Under the pieces are notes generated by a model. It saw only the letters and a program-made list of their open reading frames with translations. It ran no database searches and had not been told where the DNA came from. Shown here one piece after another: positions 43,809 to 51,092 of a stretch of 64,000 nt of DNA; within the stretch, counting starts at the first letter, position 1; each line of letters begins with the position of its first letter. The stretch lies in the NCBI RefSeq assembly GCF_013607875.1, contig NZ_VDES01000004.1, positions 1-64,000 of the forward strand. Reading direction: 5' to 3'. The position numbers were made by a program, and so were the translations under genes. The DNA is from Blastomonas ursincola (lineage in GTDB: Bacteria > Pseudomonadota > Alphaproteobacteria > Sphingomonadales > Sphingomonadaceae).

Positions 43809-43878
43809 TTTTTCAGTCCCCCGACTTAATGGATCGCGTTGGCCAGCCGTTACACTGGCCCCCGCAGGTCCAAAGCAA

Positions 43879-43895
43879 AGCAATCGCCGTGCCAA
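43879..43895 (-). promoter_or_regulatory. Perfect sigma-54 promoter upstream of the flbD-like gene
   Basis: On the minus strand the bases read TTGGCACGGCGATTGCT, an exact match to the -24/-12 consensus YTGGCACGRNNNTTGCW. The -12 element ends near 43879, giving an RNA start around 43868 and a leader of about 60 bases to ATG 43808. The gene it drives encodes a sigma-54 activator, so the operon may be self-activating. Confidence 0.88.
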
Positions 43896-43962
43896 ATCGG
43901 GAAAACGGCAGAAAATGGCCGCCCACACCCCCCTATATATATAAGGCACACCACCGCCGCCA

Positions 43963-44008
43963 AAAAATTGACGGGTTTTGCCGGGCCGGGGCGTCAGAAA
44001 ATTGACGC
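43963..44008. promoter_or_regulatory. Inverted-repeat operator and half-site in the flbD/flagellin-1 gap
   Basis: GCGTCAGAAAATTGACGC (43991-44008) is a perfect GCGTCA-N6-TGACGC inverted repeat. A half-site AAAAAATTGACG lies at 43963-43973 region. Related sites occur before each of the other flagellin genes. Here the site lies between the two divergent promoters, about 45 bp from the flagellin -35 box and about 95 bp upstream of the sigma-54 promoter. This could suit an enhancer for the activator encoded next door; the binding protein is not known. Confidence 0.6.
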
Positions 44009-44053
44009 CTGTCGGCCAAATGACAACCTGTTCGAAAGGTGTGTGAAAACTTC

Positions 44054-44096
44054 TTAATGGCTTTCCAACCGTGCCGTTAACCATGTCGAGGCCGCT
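44054..44096 (+). promoter_or_regulatory. Sigma-28-type promoter and leader box of flagellin 1
   Basis: CTTAA (TTAA 44054-44057), 15 bases, then GCCGTTAA (44073-44080). GAGGCCGCT follows at 44088-44096, where transcription should begin. The end of the -10 element lies 64 bases before the ATG. Confidence 0.82.
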
Positions 44097-44143
44097 GACA
44101 GAAGCAGTGCGCCGCAAGATTGACCAAGCGAAAGGAAAGACTG

Positions 44144-44959
44144 ATGACTGTTATCGGAACGAATATCGGCGCCATCCGCGCTGCCAATGCCTCGACCGCT
44201 GCCCAGGCCATGCTGGGCCGCGCGATTGACCGCCTGTCGACCGGCAAGCGCATCAACTCGGCCGCAGACGACGCTGCCGGCAATGCGATCGCCACCCGCA
44301 TGACCTCGCAGATCCGCGGCCTCGGCCAGGCCGTCCGCAACGCCAATGACGGCATCTCGCTGACCCAGACGGCCGAAGGCGGCATGAACGAGATCACCAA
44401 CATGCTGCAGCGCATGCGTGAACTGGCCGTCCAGTCGGCATCGGGCACGCTGAGCAACAGCGACCGCACCAACCTGCAGGCGGAAGTCGCGGCGCTGATC
44501 CTTCAGGTCGACGATGTTGCCAACAAGACCAACTTCAACGGTGTGTCGCTGCTGACCGCCGCTGGCCCCATTGCGATCCAGACCGGGATCGACTCGGGCG
44601 ATGTCGTCAACATCACGCTCGCCAACGTCACCACCACTGGCCTTGCCGTCGGCACTATCGATATCAGCACCGTCGCAGGCGCCGGCACCGCGCTGACCGC
44701 GCTCGACACGGCGCTGAACAACATCACCACCGCTCAGGCGAACCTGGGTGCCAGCCAGAACCGTCTGCAGGCGACCGTGTCGAGCCTGATCAACCGCTCG
44801 ACCAACCTGTCGGAAGCCCGCTCGCGCATTCAGGACGCCAACTTCTCGGACGAGTCGACCAACCTCGCCAAGGCGCAGATCCTGAGCCAGGCATCGACCG
44901 CGATGCTCGCCCAGGCGAACCAGAGCCAGCAGGGTGTGCTCAGCCTGATCCGCTCGTAA
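44144..44959 (+). CDS. Flagellin 1
   Basis: 271 residues, nearly only D0/D1 domains. N-terminus MTVIGTNIGAIRAANAST and SIDRLSTGKRINSAADD-type core (here AIDRLSTGKRINSAADD), C-terminus NLGASQNRLQATVSSLINRS and MLAQANQSQQGVLSLIRS. A short hypervariable middle (about residues 140-195) is Thr/Val-rich. It is the most divergent of the five (AQAMLGRAID, extra C-terminal Ser). ATG 44144 is preceded by AAAGGAAAG. Exported to the filament with the help of FliS. Confidence 0.95.
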   Translation: MTVIGTNIGAIRAANASTAAQAMLGRAIDRLSTGKRINSAADDAAGNAIATRMTSQIRGLGQAVRNANDGISLTQTAEGGMNEITNMLQRMRELAVQSASGTLSNSDRTNLQAEVAALILQVDDVANKTNFNGVSLLTAAGPIAIQTGIDSGDVVNITLANVTTTGLAVGTIDISTVAGAGTALTALDTALNNITTAQANLGASQNRLQATVSSLINRSTNLSEARSRIQDANFSDESTNLAKAQILSQASTAMLAQANQSQQGVLSLIRS

Positions 44960-44986
44960 GACCGGAGGGTAAACTGATAACAGCAT

Positions 44987-45030
44987 CGTCGGGAAAATGA
45001 CGGGCGTCAAAATACTGGTCATATTTTGAC
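44987..45030 (+). promoter_or_regulatory. Operator pair upstream of flagellin 2
   Basis: First site CGTCGGGAAAATGACG (44987-45002). Second site spans 45006-45030 and is a perfect nine-base inverted repeat, GTCAAAATA and TATTTTGAC, with seven bases between, ending right at the -35 box. Same core (GTC..., TGAC) as at the other flagellin genes. Confidence 0.6.
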
Positions 45031-45074
45031 TTAAAGCCCGTCATTGCCCGCCGTTAATTCCTTTCGAGGCCGCT
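45031..45074 (+). promoter_or_regulatory. Sigma-28-type promoter and leader box of flagellin 2
   Basis: CTTAA (TTAA 45031-45034), 15 bases, then GCCGTTAA (45050-45057); GAGGCCGCT at 45066-45074. The ATG lies 55 bases after the -10 element. Confidence 0.82.
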
Positions 45075-45111
45075 TAGGAGGGACCGAGCGCCCCATCGAA
45101 AGGAATATGAG

Positions 45112-45924
45112 ATGACTGTTATCGGAACGAATGTCGCGGCGCTTCGCGCCGCTAACGCTTCGACCTCGGCCCAGATGAGCCTGTCGAAGTCGATCGATCG
45201 CCTGTCCACCGGCAAGCGCATCAACTCCGCTGCGGACGACGCGGCCGGCAATGCCATTGCCACCCGCATGACCTCGCAGATCCGCGGCCTCAACCAGGCC
45301 GTGCGCAATGCGAACGACGGTATCTCGCTGACCCAGACCGCCGAAGGCGGCATGAACGAGATCGTCAACATGATGCAGCGTATGCGTGAACTGGCCGTCC
45401 AGTCGGCCTCGGGCACGCTGGTTGCCGGTGACCGCACCAACCTGCAGGCGGAAGTCACCGCGTTGATCGCCCAGGTCAACGACGTCGCAGGCAAGACCAC
45501 CTTCAACGGCGTTTCGCTGCTGAACACCGCAGGCCCGGTCGCCATCCAGACCGGCAGCGCTTCGGGCGACACGATGAACATCGCGCTTGCCGATGTCACC
45601 GCCACCGGTCTTGGCATCAACGCCATCACCATCGCCACCGACACCGGTGCCGCCGCCGCGCTGACCTCGCTCGACACCGCGCTGAACACGATCACCACCG
45701 CACAGGCCAATCTCGGCGCCAGCCAGAACCGTCTGCAGGCGACCGTCTCCAGCCTGGTCAACCGCGCCACTAACCTGTCGGAAGCCCGCTCGCGCATCCA
45801 GGATGCGAACTTCTCCGAAGAATCGACCAACCTCGCGAGGTCGCAGATCCTCAGCCAGGCGTCGACCGCGATGCTCGCCCAGGCCAACCAGAGCCAGCAG
45901 GGCGTGCTCAGCCTGATCCGTTAA
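45112..45924 (+). CDS. Flagellin 2
   Basis: 270 residues. Same D0/D1 frame as its neighbours: TNVAALRAANASTSAQMSLS at the N-terminus and STAMLAQANQSQQGVLSLIR at the C-terminus. The middle segment (AIQTGSASGDTMNIALADVT, IATDTGAAAALTSLDTALN) differs most from the others. RMRELAVQSASGTL is present in D1. ATG 45112 follows GGAATATGAG with a ribosome site AAAGGAA. Confidence 0.95.
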   Translation: MTVIGTNVAALRAANASTSAQMSLSKSIDRLSTGKRINSAADDAAGNAIATRMTSQIRGLNQAVRNANDGISLTQTAEGGMNEIVNMMQRMRELAVQSASGTLVAGDRTNLQAEVTALIAQVNDVAGKTTFNGVSLLNTAGPVAIQTGSASGDTMNIALADVTATGLGINAITIATDTGAAAALTSLDTALNTITTAQANLGASQNRLQATVSSLVNRATNLSEARSRIQDANFSEESTNLARSQILSQASTAMLAQANQSQQGVLSLIR

Positions 45925-45951
45925 GCAACGCAGGGGGGCTGACGGACGCCT

Positions 45952-45985
45952 GTCAGGAAAATGACGCGTCCGCCAAGAAACTGAC
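45952..45985 (+). promoter_or_regulatory. Operator pair upstream of flagellin 3
   Basis: GTCAGGAAAATGAC (45952-45965) is a GTCA-N6-TGAC inverted repeat. A second, one-sided copy AAGAAACTGACG follows; its TGAC is at 45982-45985, nine bases before the -35 TTAA. The spacing matches flagellins 4 and 5. Confidence 0.6.
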
Positions 45986-45994
45986 GTTTTCCGC

Positions 45995-46038
45995 TTAATT
46001 TCCTGTCAGCCCTCGCCGTCAAAGCGCTTGAGGCCGCC
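45995..46038 (+). promoter_or_regulatory. Sigma-28-type promoter and leader box of flagellin 3
   Basis: CTTAA (TTAA 45995-45998), 16 bases, then GCCGTCAA (46015-46022); leader box GAGGCCGCC at 46030-46038. The ATG lies 61 bases after the -10 element. Confidence 0.8.
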
Positions 46039-46082
46039 CCAGCAATGGGGTGGCCCCAGGGAAGAAGTGAAAGGACTCAACA

Positions 46083-46913
46083 ATGACCGTTATTGGAACG
46101 AACGTTGCGGCCCTCCGGGCTGCCAATGCTTCGACCGCGGCTCAGGGCAGCCTGTCCCGGTCGATCGATCGCCTGTCCACCGGCAAGCGCATCAACTCCG
46201 CTGCGGACGACGCGGCCGGCAACGCCATCGCCACCCGCATGACCTCGCAGATCCGTGGCCTCAACCAGGCGGTTCGCAACGCGAACGACGGTATCTCGCT
46301 GGCGCAGACGGCCGAAGGCGGCATGAACGAAATCGTCAACATGATGCAGCGCATGCGCGAACTGGCCGTCCAGTCGGCTTCGGGCACGCTGGTCGCCGGC
46401 GACCGCACCAACCTGCAGGCGGAAGTCACCGCCCTGCTGTCGCAGGTCAACGACGTCGCCAACAAGACCACCTTCAACGGCGTGCAGCTGCTGAACGTGC
46501 CGCAGACCCCGGCTCCTGCTCCGACCATCGCCATCCAGACCGGCGTGAGCTCGGGCGACACGGTCAACATCGCGACCGCCAACGTCACTGCGGCCGGGCT
46601 GTCGATCGACACGATCGACATCAGCACCGCCGCTGGCGCAGGCACCGCGCTGACCGCGCTCGACACCGCGCTCAACTCGATCACCACCGCACAGGCGAAT
46701 CTCGGTGCCAGCCAGAACCGTCTGCAGGCGACCGTGTCGAGCCTGGTCAACCGCGCAACCAACCTGTCGGAAGCGCGCTCGCGCATCCAGGATGCGAACT
46801 TCTCGGAGGAATCGACCAACCTCGCCAAGTCGCAGATCCTCAGCCAGGCGTCGACTGCGATGCTCGCCCAGGCCAACCAGAGCCAGCAGGGCGTGCTCAG
46901 CCTGATCCGATAA
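46083..46913 (+). CDS. Flagellin 3
   Basis: 276 residues, the longest of the five because of a Pro-rich insertion in the middle, NVPQTPAPAPTIAIQTG. N-terminus TNVAALRAANASTAAQGSLS, C-terminus as in flagellins 2, 4 and 5. D1 contains RMRELAVQSASGTLVAGD. Start ATG 46083 with GTGAAAGGA upstream. Confidence 0.95.
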   Translation: MTVIGTNVAALRAANASTAAQGSLSRSIDRLSTGKRINSAADDAAGNAIATRMTSQIRGLNQAVRNANDGISLAQTAEGGMNEIVNMMQRMRELAVQSASGTLVAGDRTNLQAEVTALLSQVNDVANKTTFNGVQLLNVPQTPAPAPTIAIQTGVSSGDTVNIATANVTAAGLSIDTIDISTAAGAGTALTALDTALNSITTAQANLGASQNRLQATVSSLVNRATNLSEARSRIQDANFSEESTNLAKSQILSQASTAMLAQANQSQQGVLSLIR

Positions 46914-46933
46914 GGCGATCAGAAGGTCGATCA

Positions 46934-46968
46934 GTCAGAAATTTGACGCGCTCGACAAAAATTTGACG
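46934..46968 (+). promoter_or_regulatory. Operator pair upstream of flagellin 4
   Basis: GTCAGAAATTTGAC (46934-46947) and CGACAAAAATTTGACG (46953-46968), about 21 bases apart centre to centre. The second site ends about eight bases before the -35 TTAA. Confidence 0.62.
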
Positions 46969-46976
46969 CTTTTTGC

Positions 46977-47019
46977 TTAATTCTCCGTCGGCCTCACCGT
47001 CAAAGATGGTGAGGCCGCT
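46977..47019 (+). promoter_or_regulatory. Sigma-28-type promoter and leader box of flagellin 4
   Basis: CTTAA (TTAA 46977-46980), 15 bases, then ACCGTCAA (46996-47003); GAGGCCGCT at 47011-47019. The ATG lies 61 bases after the -10 element. Confidence 0.8.
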
Positions 47020-47063
47020 CCTTTTACGAGCTGCCGGAAGGAAGACGTGAAGGGAACCAACTT

Positions 47064-47882
47064 ATGACTGTTATCGGAACGAACGTCGCAGCACTCCGCG
47101 CTGCCAACGCTTCGACCTCGGCTCAGATGAGCCTGTCGAAGTCGATCGATCGCCTGTCGACCGGCAAGCGCATCAACTCCGCCGCTGACGACGCGGCCGG
47201 CAATGCCATTGCCACCCGCATGACCTCGCAGATCCGTGGCCTCAACCAGGCGGTTCGCAACGCGAACGACGGCATCTCGCTGGCCCAGACGGCCGAAGGC
47301 GGCATGAACGAAATCACCAACATGATGCAGCGTATGCGCGAACTGGCTGTCCAGTCGGCTTCGGGCACGCTGGCTGGCGGTGACCGTGCCAACCTGCAGG
47401 CGGAAGTCACCGCCCTGCTGGCGCAGGTTGATGACGTCGCGGGCAAGACCAACTTCAACGGCGTGTCGCTGCTGAACACCGCAGGCCCCGTGTCGATCCA
47501 GACCGGCATCGGCTCGGGCGACACGGTGAACATCGCACTCGCCAACGTCACCACCGGTGCGACCGGCCTTGCCATCGGCACGATCGACATCAGCACCGCT
47601 GCTGGCGCCGGCACCGCGCTGACCGCTCTCGACACCGCGCTGAACACGATCACCACCGCACAGGCGAACCTGGGTGCCAGCCAGAACCGTCTGCAGGCGA
47701 CCGTGTCGAGCCTGGTCAACCGCTCGACCAACCTGTCGGAAGCGCGCTCGCGCATCCAGGACGCGAACTTCTCCGAGGAATCGACCAACCTCGCCAAGTC
47801 GCAGATCCTCAGCCAGGCCTCGACCGCGATGCTCGCCCAGGCCAACCAGAGCCAGCAGGGCGTGCTGAGCCTGATCCGCTAA
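47064..47882 (+). CDS. Flagellin 4
   Basis: 272 residues. N-terminus nearly identical to flagellin 2 (NASTSAQMSLSKSIDRLSTG), C-terminus shared with flagellins 2, 3 and 5. The middle part (SIQTGIGSGDTVNIALANVT, TGATGLAIGTIDISTAAGAG) resembles flagellins 1 and 3, which suggests exchange between copies. ATG 47064 follows GAAGGGAACC. Confidence 0.95.
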   Translation: MTVIGTNVAALRAANASTSAQMSLSKSIDRLSTGKRINSAADDAAGNAIATRMTSQIRGLNQAVRNANDGISLAQTAEGGMNEITNMMQRMRELAVQSASGTLAGGDRANLQAEVTALLAQVDDVAGKTNFNGVSLLNTAGPVSIQTGIGSGDTVNIALANVTTGATGLAIGTIDISTAAGAGTALTALDTALNTITTAQANLGASQNRLQATVSSLVNRSTNLSEARSRIQDANFSEESTNLAKSQILSQASTAMLAQANQSQQGVLSLIR

Positions 47883-47907
47883 TGACGACAGGGGCTGGCG
47901 CGGCGGT

Positions 47908-47945
47908 GCGTCGGAAAATTGACGCGTCAGTCGAAAAATTGACGC
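47908..47945 (+). promoter_or_regulatory. Operator pair upstream of flagellin 5
   Basis: GCGTCGGAAAATTGACGC (47908-47925; one mismatch from a perfect GCGTCA-N6-TGACGC) and GTCGAAAAATTGACGC (47930-47945). The second site ends about seven bases before the -35 TTAA. Confidence 0.62.
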
Positions 47946-47952
47946 TTTCTGC

Positions 47953-47995
47953 TTAACCGCCCGCCAGCCCCACCGTCTTAGTCATTGAGGCCGCT
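47953..47995 (+). promoter_or_regulatory. Sigma-28-type promoter and leader box of flagellin 5
   Basis: CTTAA (TTAA 47953-47956), 15 bases, then ACCGTCTT (47972-47979), the weakest -10 match of the five; GAGGCCGCT at 47987-47995. The ATG lies 59 bases after the -10 element. Confidence 0.72.
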
Positions 47996-48037
47996 ACATT
48001 TTTTGGAGCCGCCCCAGGAACGTGGAAGGAACCACAG

Positions 48038-48859
48038 ATGACTGTAATCGGTACCAATGTTTCGGCACTCCGTGCTGCGAACGCTTCGACCTCGGCCCAG
48101 ATGAGCCTGTCGAAGTCGATCGACCGCCTGTCGACCGGCAAGCGCATCAACTCCGCCGCCGACGACGCGGCCGGCAACGCGATCGCGACCCGCATGACCT
48201 CGCAGATCCGCGGCCTCAATCAGGCCGTCCGCAACGCCAATGACGGCATTTCGCTGACGCAGACCGCCGAAGGCGGCATGAACGAAATCGTCAACATGAT
48301 GCAGCGTATGCGCGAGCTGGCGGTGCAATCGGCTTCGGGCACGCTGGCAGACAGCGACCGCACCAACCTGCAGGCGGAAGTCACCGCGCTGAAGGCGCAG
48401 GTGAACGATGTCGCGAACAAGACCACCTTCAACGGCGTGTCGCTGCTCAACACCGCCGGCCCTGTCGCGATCCAGACCGGCATCGCTTCGGGCGACACGG
48501 TGAACATCACGCTCGCCAACGTCACCACGGTAGGCCTCGCGATCGACACCGTCGATATCGGCGCTCTTGCCGGCACGGGTGACCCGGCGGCTGCGCTGAC
48601 CGCGCTGGACAGCGCGCTGAACACGATCACCACCGCTCAGGCAAGCCTGGGTGCGAGCCAGAACCGCCTGCAGGCGACCGTGTCGAGCCTCGTCAACCGC
48701 TCGACCAACCTGTCGGAAGCCCGCTCGCGCATCCAGGACGCGAACTTCTCGGAAGAATCGACCAACCTCGCCAAGTCGCAGATCCTGGCGCAGGCCTCGA
48801 CCGCGATGCTCGCCCAGGCGAACCAGAGCCAGCAGGGCGTATTGAGCCTGATCCGTTAA
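48038..48859 (+). CDS. Flagellin 5
   Basis: 273 residues. TNVSALRAANASTSAQMSLS at the start, SQILAQASTAMLAQANQSQQ near the end. The middle contains a distinctive DIGALAGTGDPAAALTALDS. D1 motif RMRELAVQSASGTLADSDRT is kept. ATG 48038 follows GTGGAAGGAACCAC. Last gene of the array, followed by a strong terminator. Confidence 0.95.
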   Translation: MTVIGTNVSALRAANASTSAQMSLSKSIDRLSTGKRINSAADDAAGNAIATRMTSQIRGLNQAVRNANDGISLTQTAEGGMNEIVNMMQRMRELAVQSASGTLADSDRTNLQAEVTALKAQVNDVANKTTFNGVSLLNTAGPVAIQTGIASGDTVNITLANVTTVGLAIDTVDIGALAGTGDPAAALTALDSALNTITTAQASLGASQNRLQATVSSLVNRSTNLSEARSRIQDANFSEESTNLAKSQILAQASTAMLAQANQSQQGVLSLIR

Positions 48860-48951
48860 TCGCATCGGATCGGAACCGACCTGCGGTTCGACCGTAGGGG
48901 AAACGCAACGGCCGTTACCGACAACTCAATGGCCTGAGCCGATATTCGATC

Positions 48952-48977
48952 AACCCCCTTTCCGGATGGACCGGAAG
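48952..48977 (+). terminator. Intrinsic terminator after the flagellin array
   Basis: CCCCCTTTCCGG and CCGGAAGGGGGG pair around a short ATGGA loop and are followed by TTTTT. It lies about 95 bp after the last flagellin stop and just before the convergent nucleotidyltransferase gene. Confidence 0.88.
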
Positions 48978-49002
48978 GGGGGTTTTTCGTATCGGATGGG
49001 CG

Positions 49003-49905
49003 CTACTTGACCGCGCCGCTTTTCAGCAATTTCGGTACCAGCACGACCGCCGCGACCAGCGGCCATTTGCGCTGCCACGGCCGGATCGTGATCTGCGTTC
49101 CGGCGTGCCGGTTGATCTTCCAGGCCAGGTAATCGATGCCGCCGGCAAAGGTGAAGCTCGCCTTGGCCAGCCGTGCGACGGTCAGCCGCTTGCCGCGCGC
49201 GCGCAGCCTTGCCCAGCGGCGTTCTGCCTCGGCGCGCGGCATCGCGGCCAGATCGGGCACCTCGCGCGCGATCGCTGCGCCGACCGCCGCATAATGATCG
49301 GGCGCAAAATCGACCACCTTGTCCGGCCGGTCGCCGCGTTCGGCGCGCAATTCCGCGCCGTAGGTACGGGTAAAGCCGGTGCGCCAGATGTGCAGCGGAT
49401 CGGGCGATGCGGTATCGGCCACCGGCGCGGCATGGCGCAGCAGCGTCACCGGAGCGGCGCACAGCGCATCGAGTGCCCGGGCCTCGGCGGCAGTATCGGC
49501 GCTCCACACGATCCGCACCGGCTGGGCAAAGCGCGCCCAGACCGAGACATCGCCCGCCTGCATCGAGCACGCCCTGGCCAGGTCGGCCTCGGACAACACG
49601 GCATATTTGGCGGCCAGCGTGCCATGCGCCGCCGGAAAGACGTTGGGCGGGATCAGCGCATTGGCGCGCGCCATCCACCCGGCCTTGTTCGCCGCGCGAT
49701 AGGCCGCCGCATAATCCGACACGATGACGTAGAAATCGAGCATCAGCCCGTCGAGCTGCGCCTCACGCAGGCACGACCCGTAGAAGATCACCGCACGCGC
49801 CGTCTCGCCGAACGGGGCGATGATCGCACGCGCAAAGTCGGTGACGAGGGGATCGACCGGCTGCAGGGCCTCGGCGGCGATAAGGGATTGGAGAGTTTCG
49901 GCCAT
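49003..49905 (-). CDS. Tam41/Mmp37-like nucleotidyltransferase (putative phosphatidate cytidylyltransferase)
   Basis: 300 residues. VIFYGSCLREAQLDGLMLDF and YVIVSDYAAAYRAAN resemble the nucleotidyltransferase core of Tam41 (GS...D..V, then DP..WH..N). AAKYAVLSEADLARAC, followed by VWARFAQPVRIVW, resembles the Tam41 KYGVxS..dL and AGRxxKPV block. Tam41 makes CDP-diacylglycerol from phosphatidic acid and CTP. I recognise this by pattern only, so the call is tentative. It lies downstream of, and on the same strand as, a diacylglycerol-kinase-family gene, which could supply phosphatidic acid. Confidence 0.6.
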   Translation of the reverse strand: MAETLQSLIAAEALQPVDPLVTDFARAIIAPFGETARAVIFYGSCLREAQLDGLMLDFYVIVSDYAAAYRAANKAGWMARANALIPPNVFPAAHGTLAAKYAVLSEADLARACSMQAGDVSVWARFAQPVRIVWSADTAAEARALDALCAAPVTLLRHAAPVADTASPDPLHIWRTGFTRTYGAELRAERGDRPDKVVDFAPDHYAAVGAAIAREVPDLAAMPRAEAERRWARLRARGKRLTVARLAKASFTFAGGIDYLAWKINRHAGTQITIRPWQRKWPLVAAVVLVPKLLKSGAVK

Positions 49906-49925
49906 GACTAGCTAGGTTCAAAAGC

Positions 49926-50092
49926 CCTCCCCCTTGATGGGGGAGGGTTGGGTGGGGGTGTGTTCCCGGAATGTAGCTGCAGGTGTCAAACTGCGAAACC
50001 TTTCACGCAGCTGCCCGATCACCCTCACCGCTGCGACTAGGCTCCTTCGTCGCCAAGTCTCGCTGCCTCTCCCATCAAGGGAGAGGCGGTTT
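49926..50092. repeat. Intergenic inverted-repeat element
   Basis: Outer parts CCCTCCCCCTTGATGGGGGA (49929 on) and CTCCCATCAAGGGAGAGGCG (near 50073) form two local hairpins flanking about 110 bp without a gene. Similar CCCTCCCTG/CAAGGGAGGGG arms occur at 59240-59340. It is probably a small non-coding repeat family. It separates the kinase-like gene from the Tam41-like gene. Confidence 0.6.
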
Positions 50093-50109
50093 CATGCGCG
50101 CCGCAGCAA

Positions 50110-51087
50110 TCAAGCCGCCAAGCGCAGGAACGGCACCGGATCGGTCGAGCGCAGGATGATCGGCTTGCCCGCGCTCGCCTCGAAGATTTCGCCGTCCAGG
50201 ATCACGCGGCTGCGCGTGCGGTCGCTGTCGATGCGGATCATGTCCTCGCGCGCCAGATGCACGCCGCGTCCGCGCCGGGTGCCGAACCGGCCCATCAGCG
50301 TGTCGATCAGCATCGTCGTCAGCCCGGCACGATTATGCTCGACCGCGATGAACTTCAGATGCCCGGTCGGCGATGGTCCGCTGTCGGCACGACTGCCGAG
50401 CAGCAGCTTTTCCAGCGTCGTCACCATCACCACCAGGAAGCTGCCATTGAGCTCGCCCTTCTGGAAATAGGAGATGCGCAGTGCCGATCGGGTGATCGGC
50501 AGGAACTTGGCGGTCAGGCCGAACAGCATCGTGAACAGCCCCGCAATGGCCGCGATGAAATGGCTGATCGAATTGGGCAGGCCGAGCGGATAGATCTTCT
50601 GGCGGCAATAGAGGATGATCTCGGCCAGACCGGCCCCGCCCATGAACATGCCCAGCACCGGGCGCCCGTCCTCGCCATCGGGCAGCGCGATCAGCTGCCG
50701 CACGACGATATGGCTTTCCAGATCGTTGCGCGCGATCTCGACGATGCGATCGAGCGTCGCCAGCGGCTTGCCGCGCGCGCCGAGGTCGAGCGCGATCAGG
50801 TTGGTCTTGCCGTTCGGCAGCACCGCGACCGGCGGCGGCGACTTGCCGAAATGGCCGCCATGGTAGAGCTCGGTCAGCGTCGCCTGCACCGTGCCGTCGC
50901 CGCCATTGATGACGAGCACGCGCGGCTTCACCAGGGCAATGGCGCGCAGCGCGTCGGCAATCTGGTGCACCTCTTCCACCTCGTAGTGGAAGATGTCCGG
51001 GTTGCGCGCGCAATAATCGCGCACCGCCGGCAACATCGCCTTGTTGCCGGTCGAGCGCGGATTGGAAATGAGCGCAACGAGAGTCAT
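50110..51087 (-). CDS. Diacylglycerol kinase-family lipid kinase
   Basis: 325 residues. The DAGK catalytic signature is clear: LVALISNPRSTGNK at the N-terminus, RVLVINGGDGTVQATL (GGDGT at 62-66), and VAVLPNGKTNLIALDLGARG where most relatives have PxGTxNdxA. The C-terminal beta-sandwich ends in IDSDRTRSRVILDGEIFEAS. It phosphorylates diacylglycerol or a related lipid at the inner membrane. It follows the DUF2141 gene by 5 bp, so the two form an operon. Confidence 0.87.
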   Translation of the reverse strand: MTLVALISNPRSTGNKAMLPAVRDYCARNPDIFHYEVEEVHQIADALRAIALVKPRVLVINGGDGTVQATLTELYHGGHFGKSPPPVAVLPNGKTNLIALDLGARGKPLATLDRIVEIARNDLESHIVVRQLIALPDGEDGRPVLGMFMGGAGLAEIILYCRQKIYPLGLPNSISHFIAAIAGLFTMLFGLTAKFLPITRSALRISYFQKGELNGSFLVVMVTTLEKLLLGSRADSGPSPTGHLKFIAVEHNRAGLTTMLIDTLMGRFGTRRGRGVHLAREDMIRIDSDRTRSRVILDGEIFEASAGKPIILRSTDPVPFLRLAA

Positions 51088-51092
51088 TCAGG

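Noticed and set aside
46934-46970. TTGACG before the flagellin genes as a sigma-70 -35 box
   Set aside because: No matching -10 lies 16-18 bases downstream. The motif is part of an inverted repeat, and the sigma-28-type boxes are present at fixed spacing.
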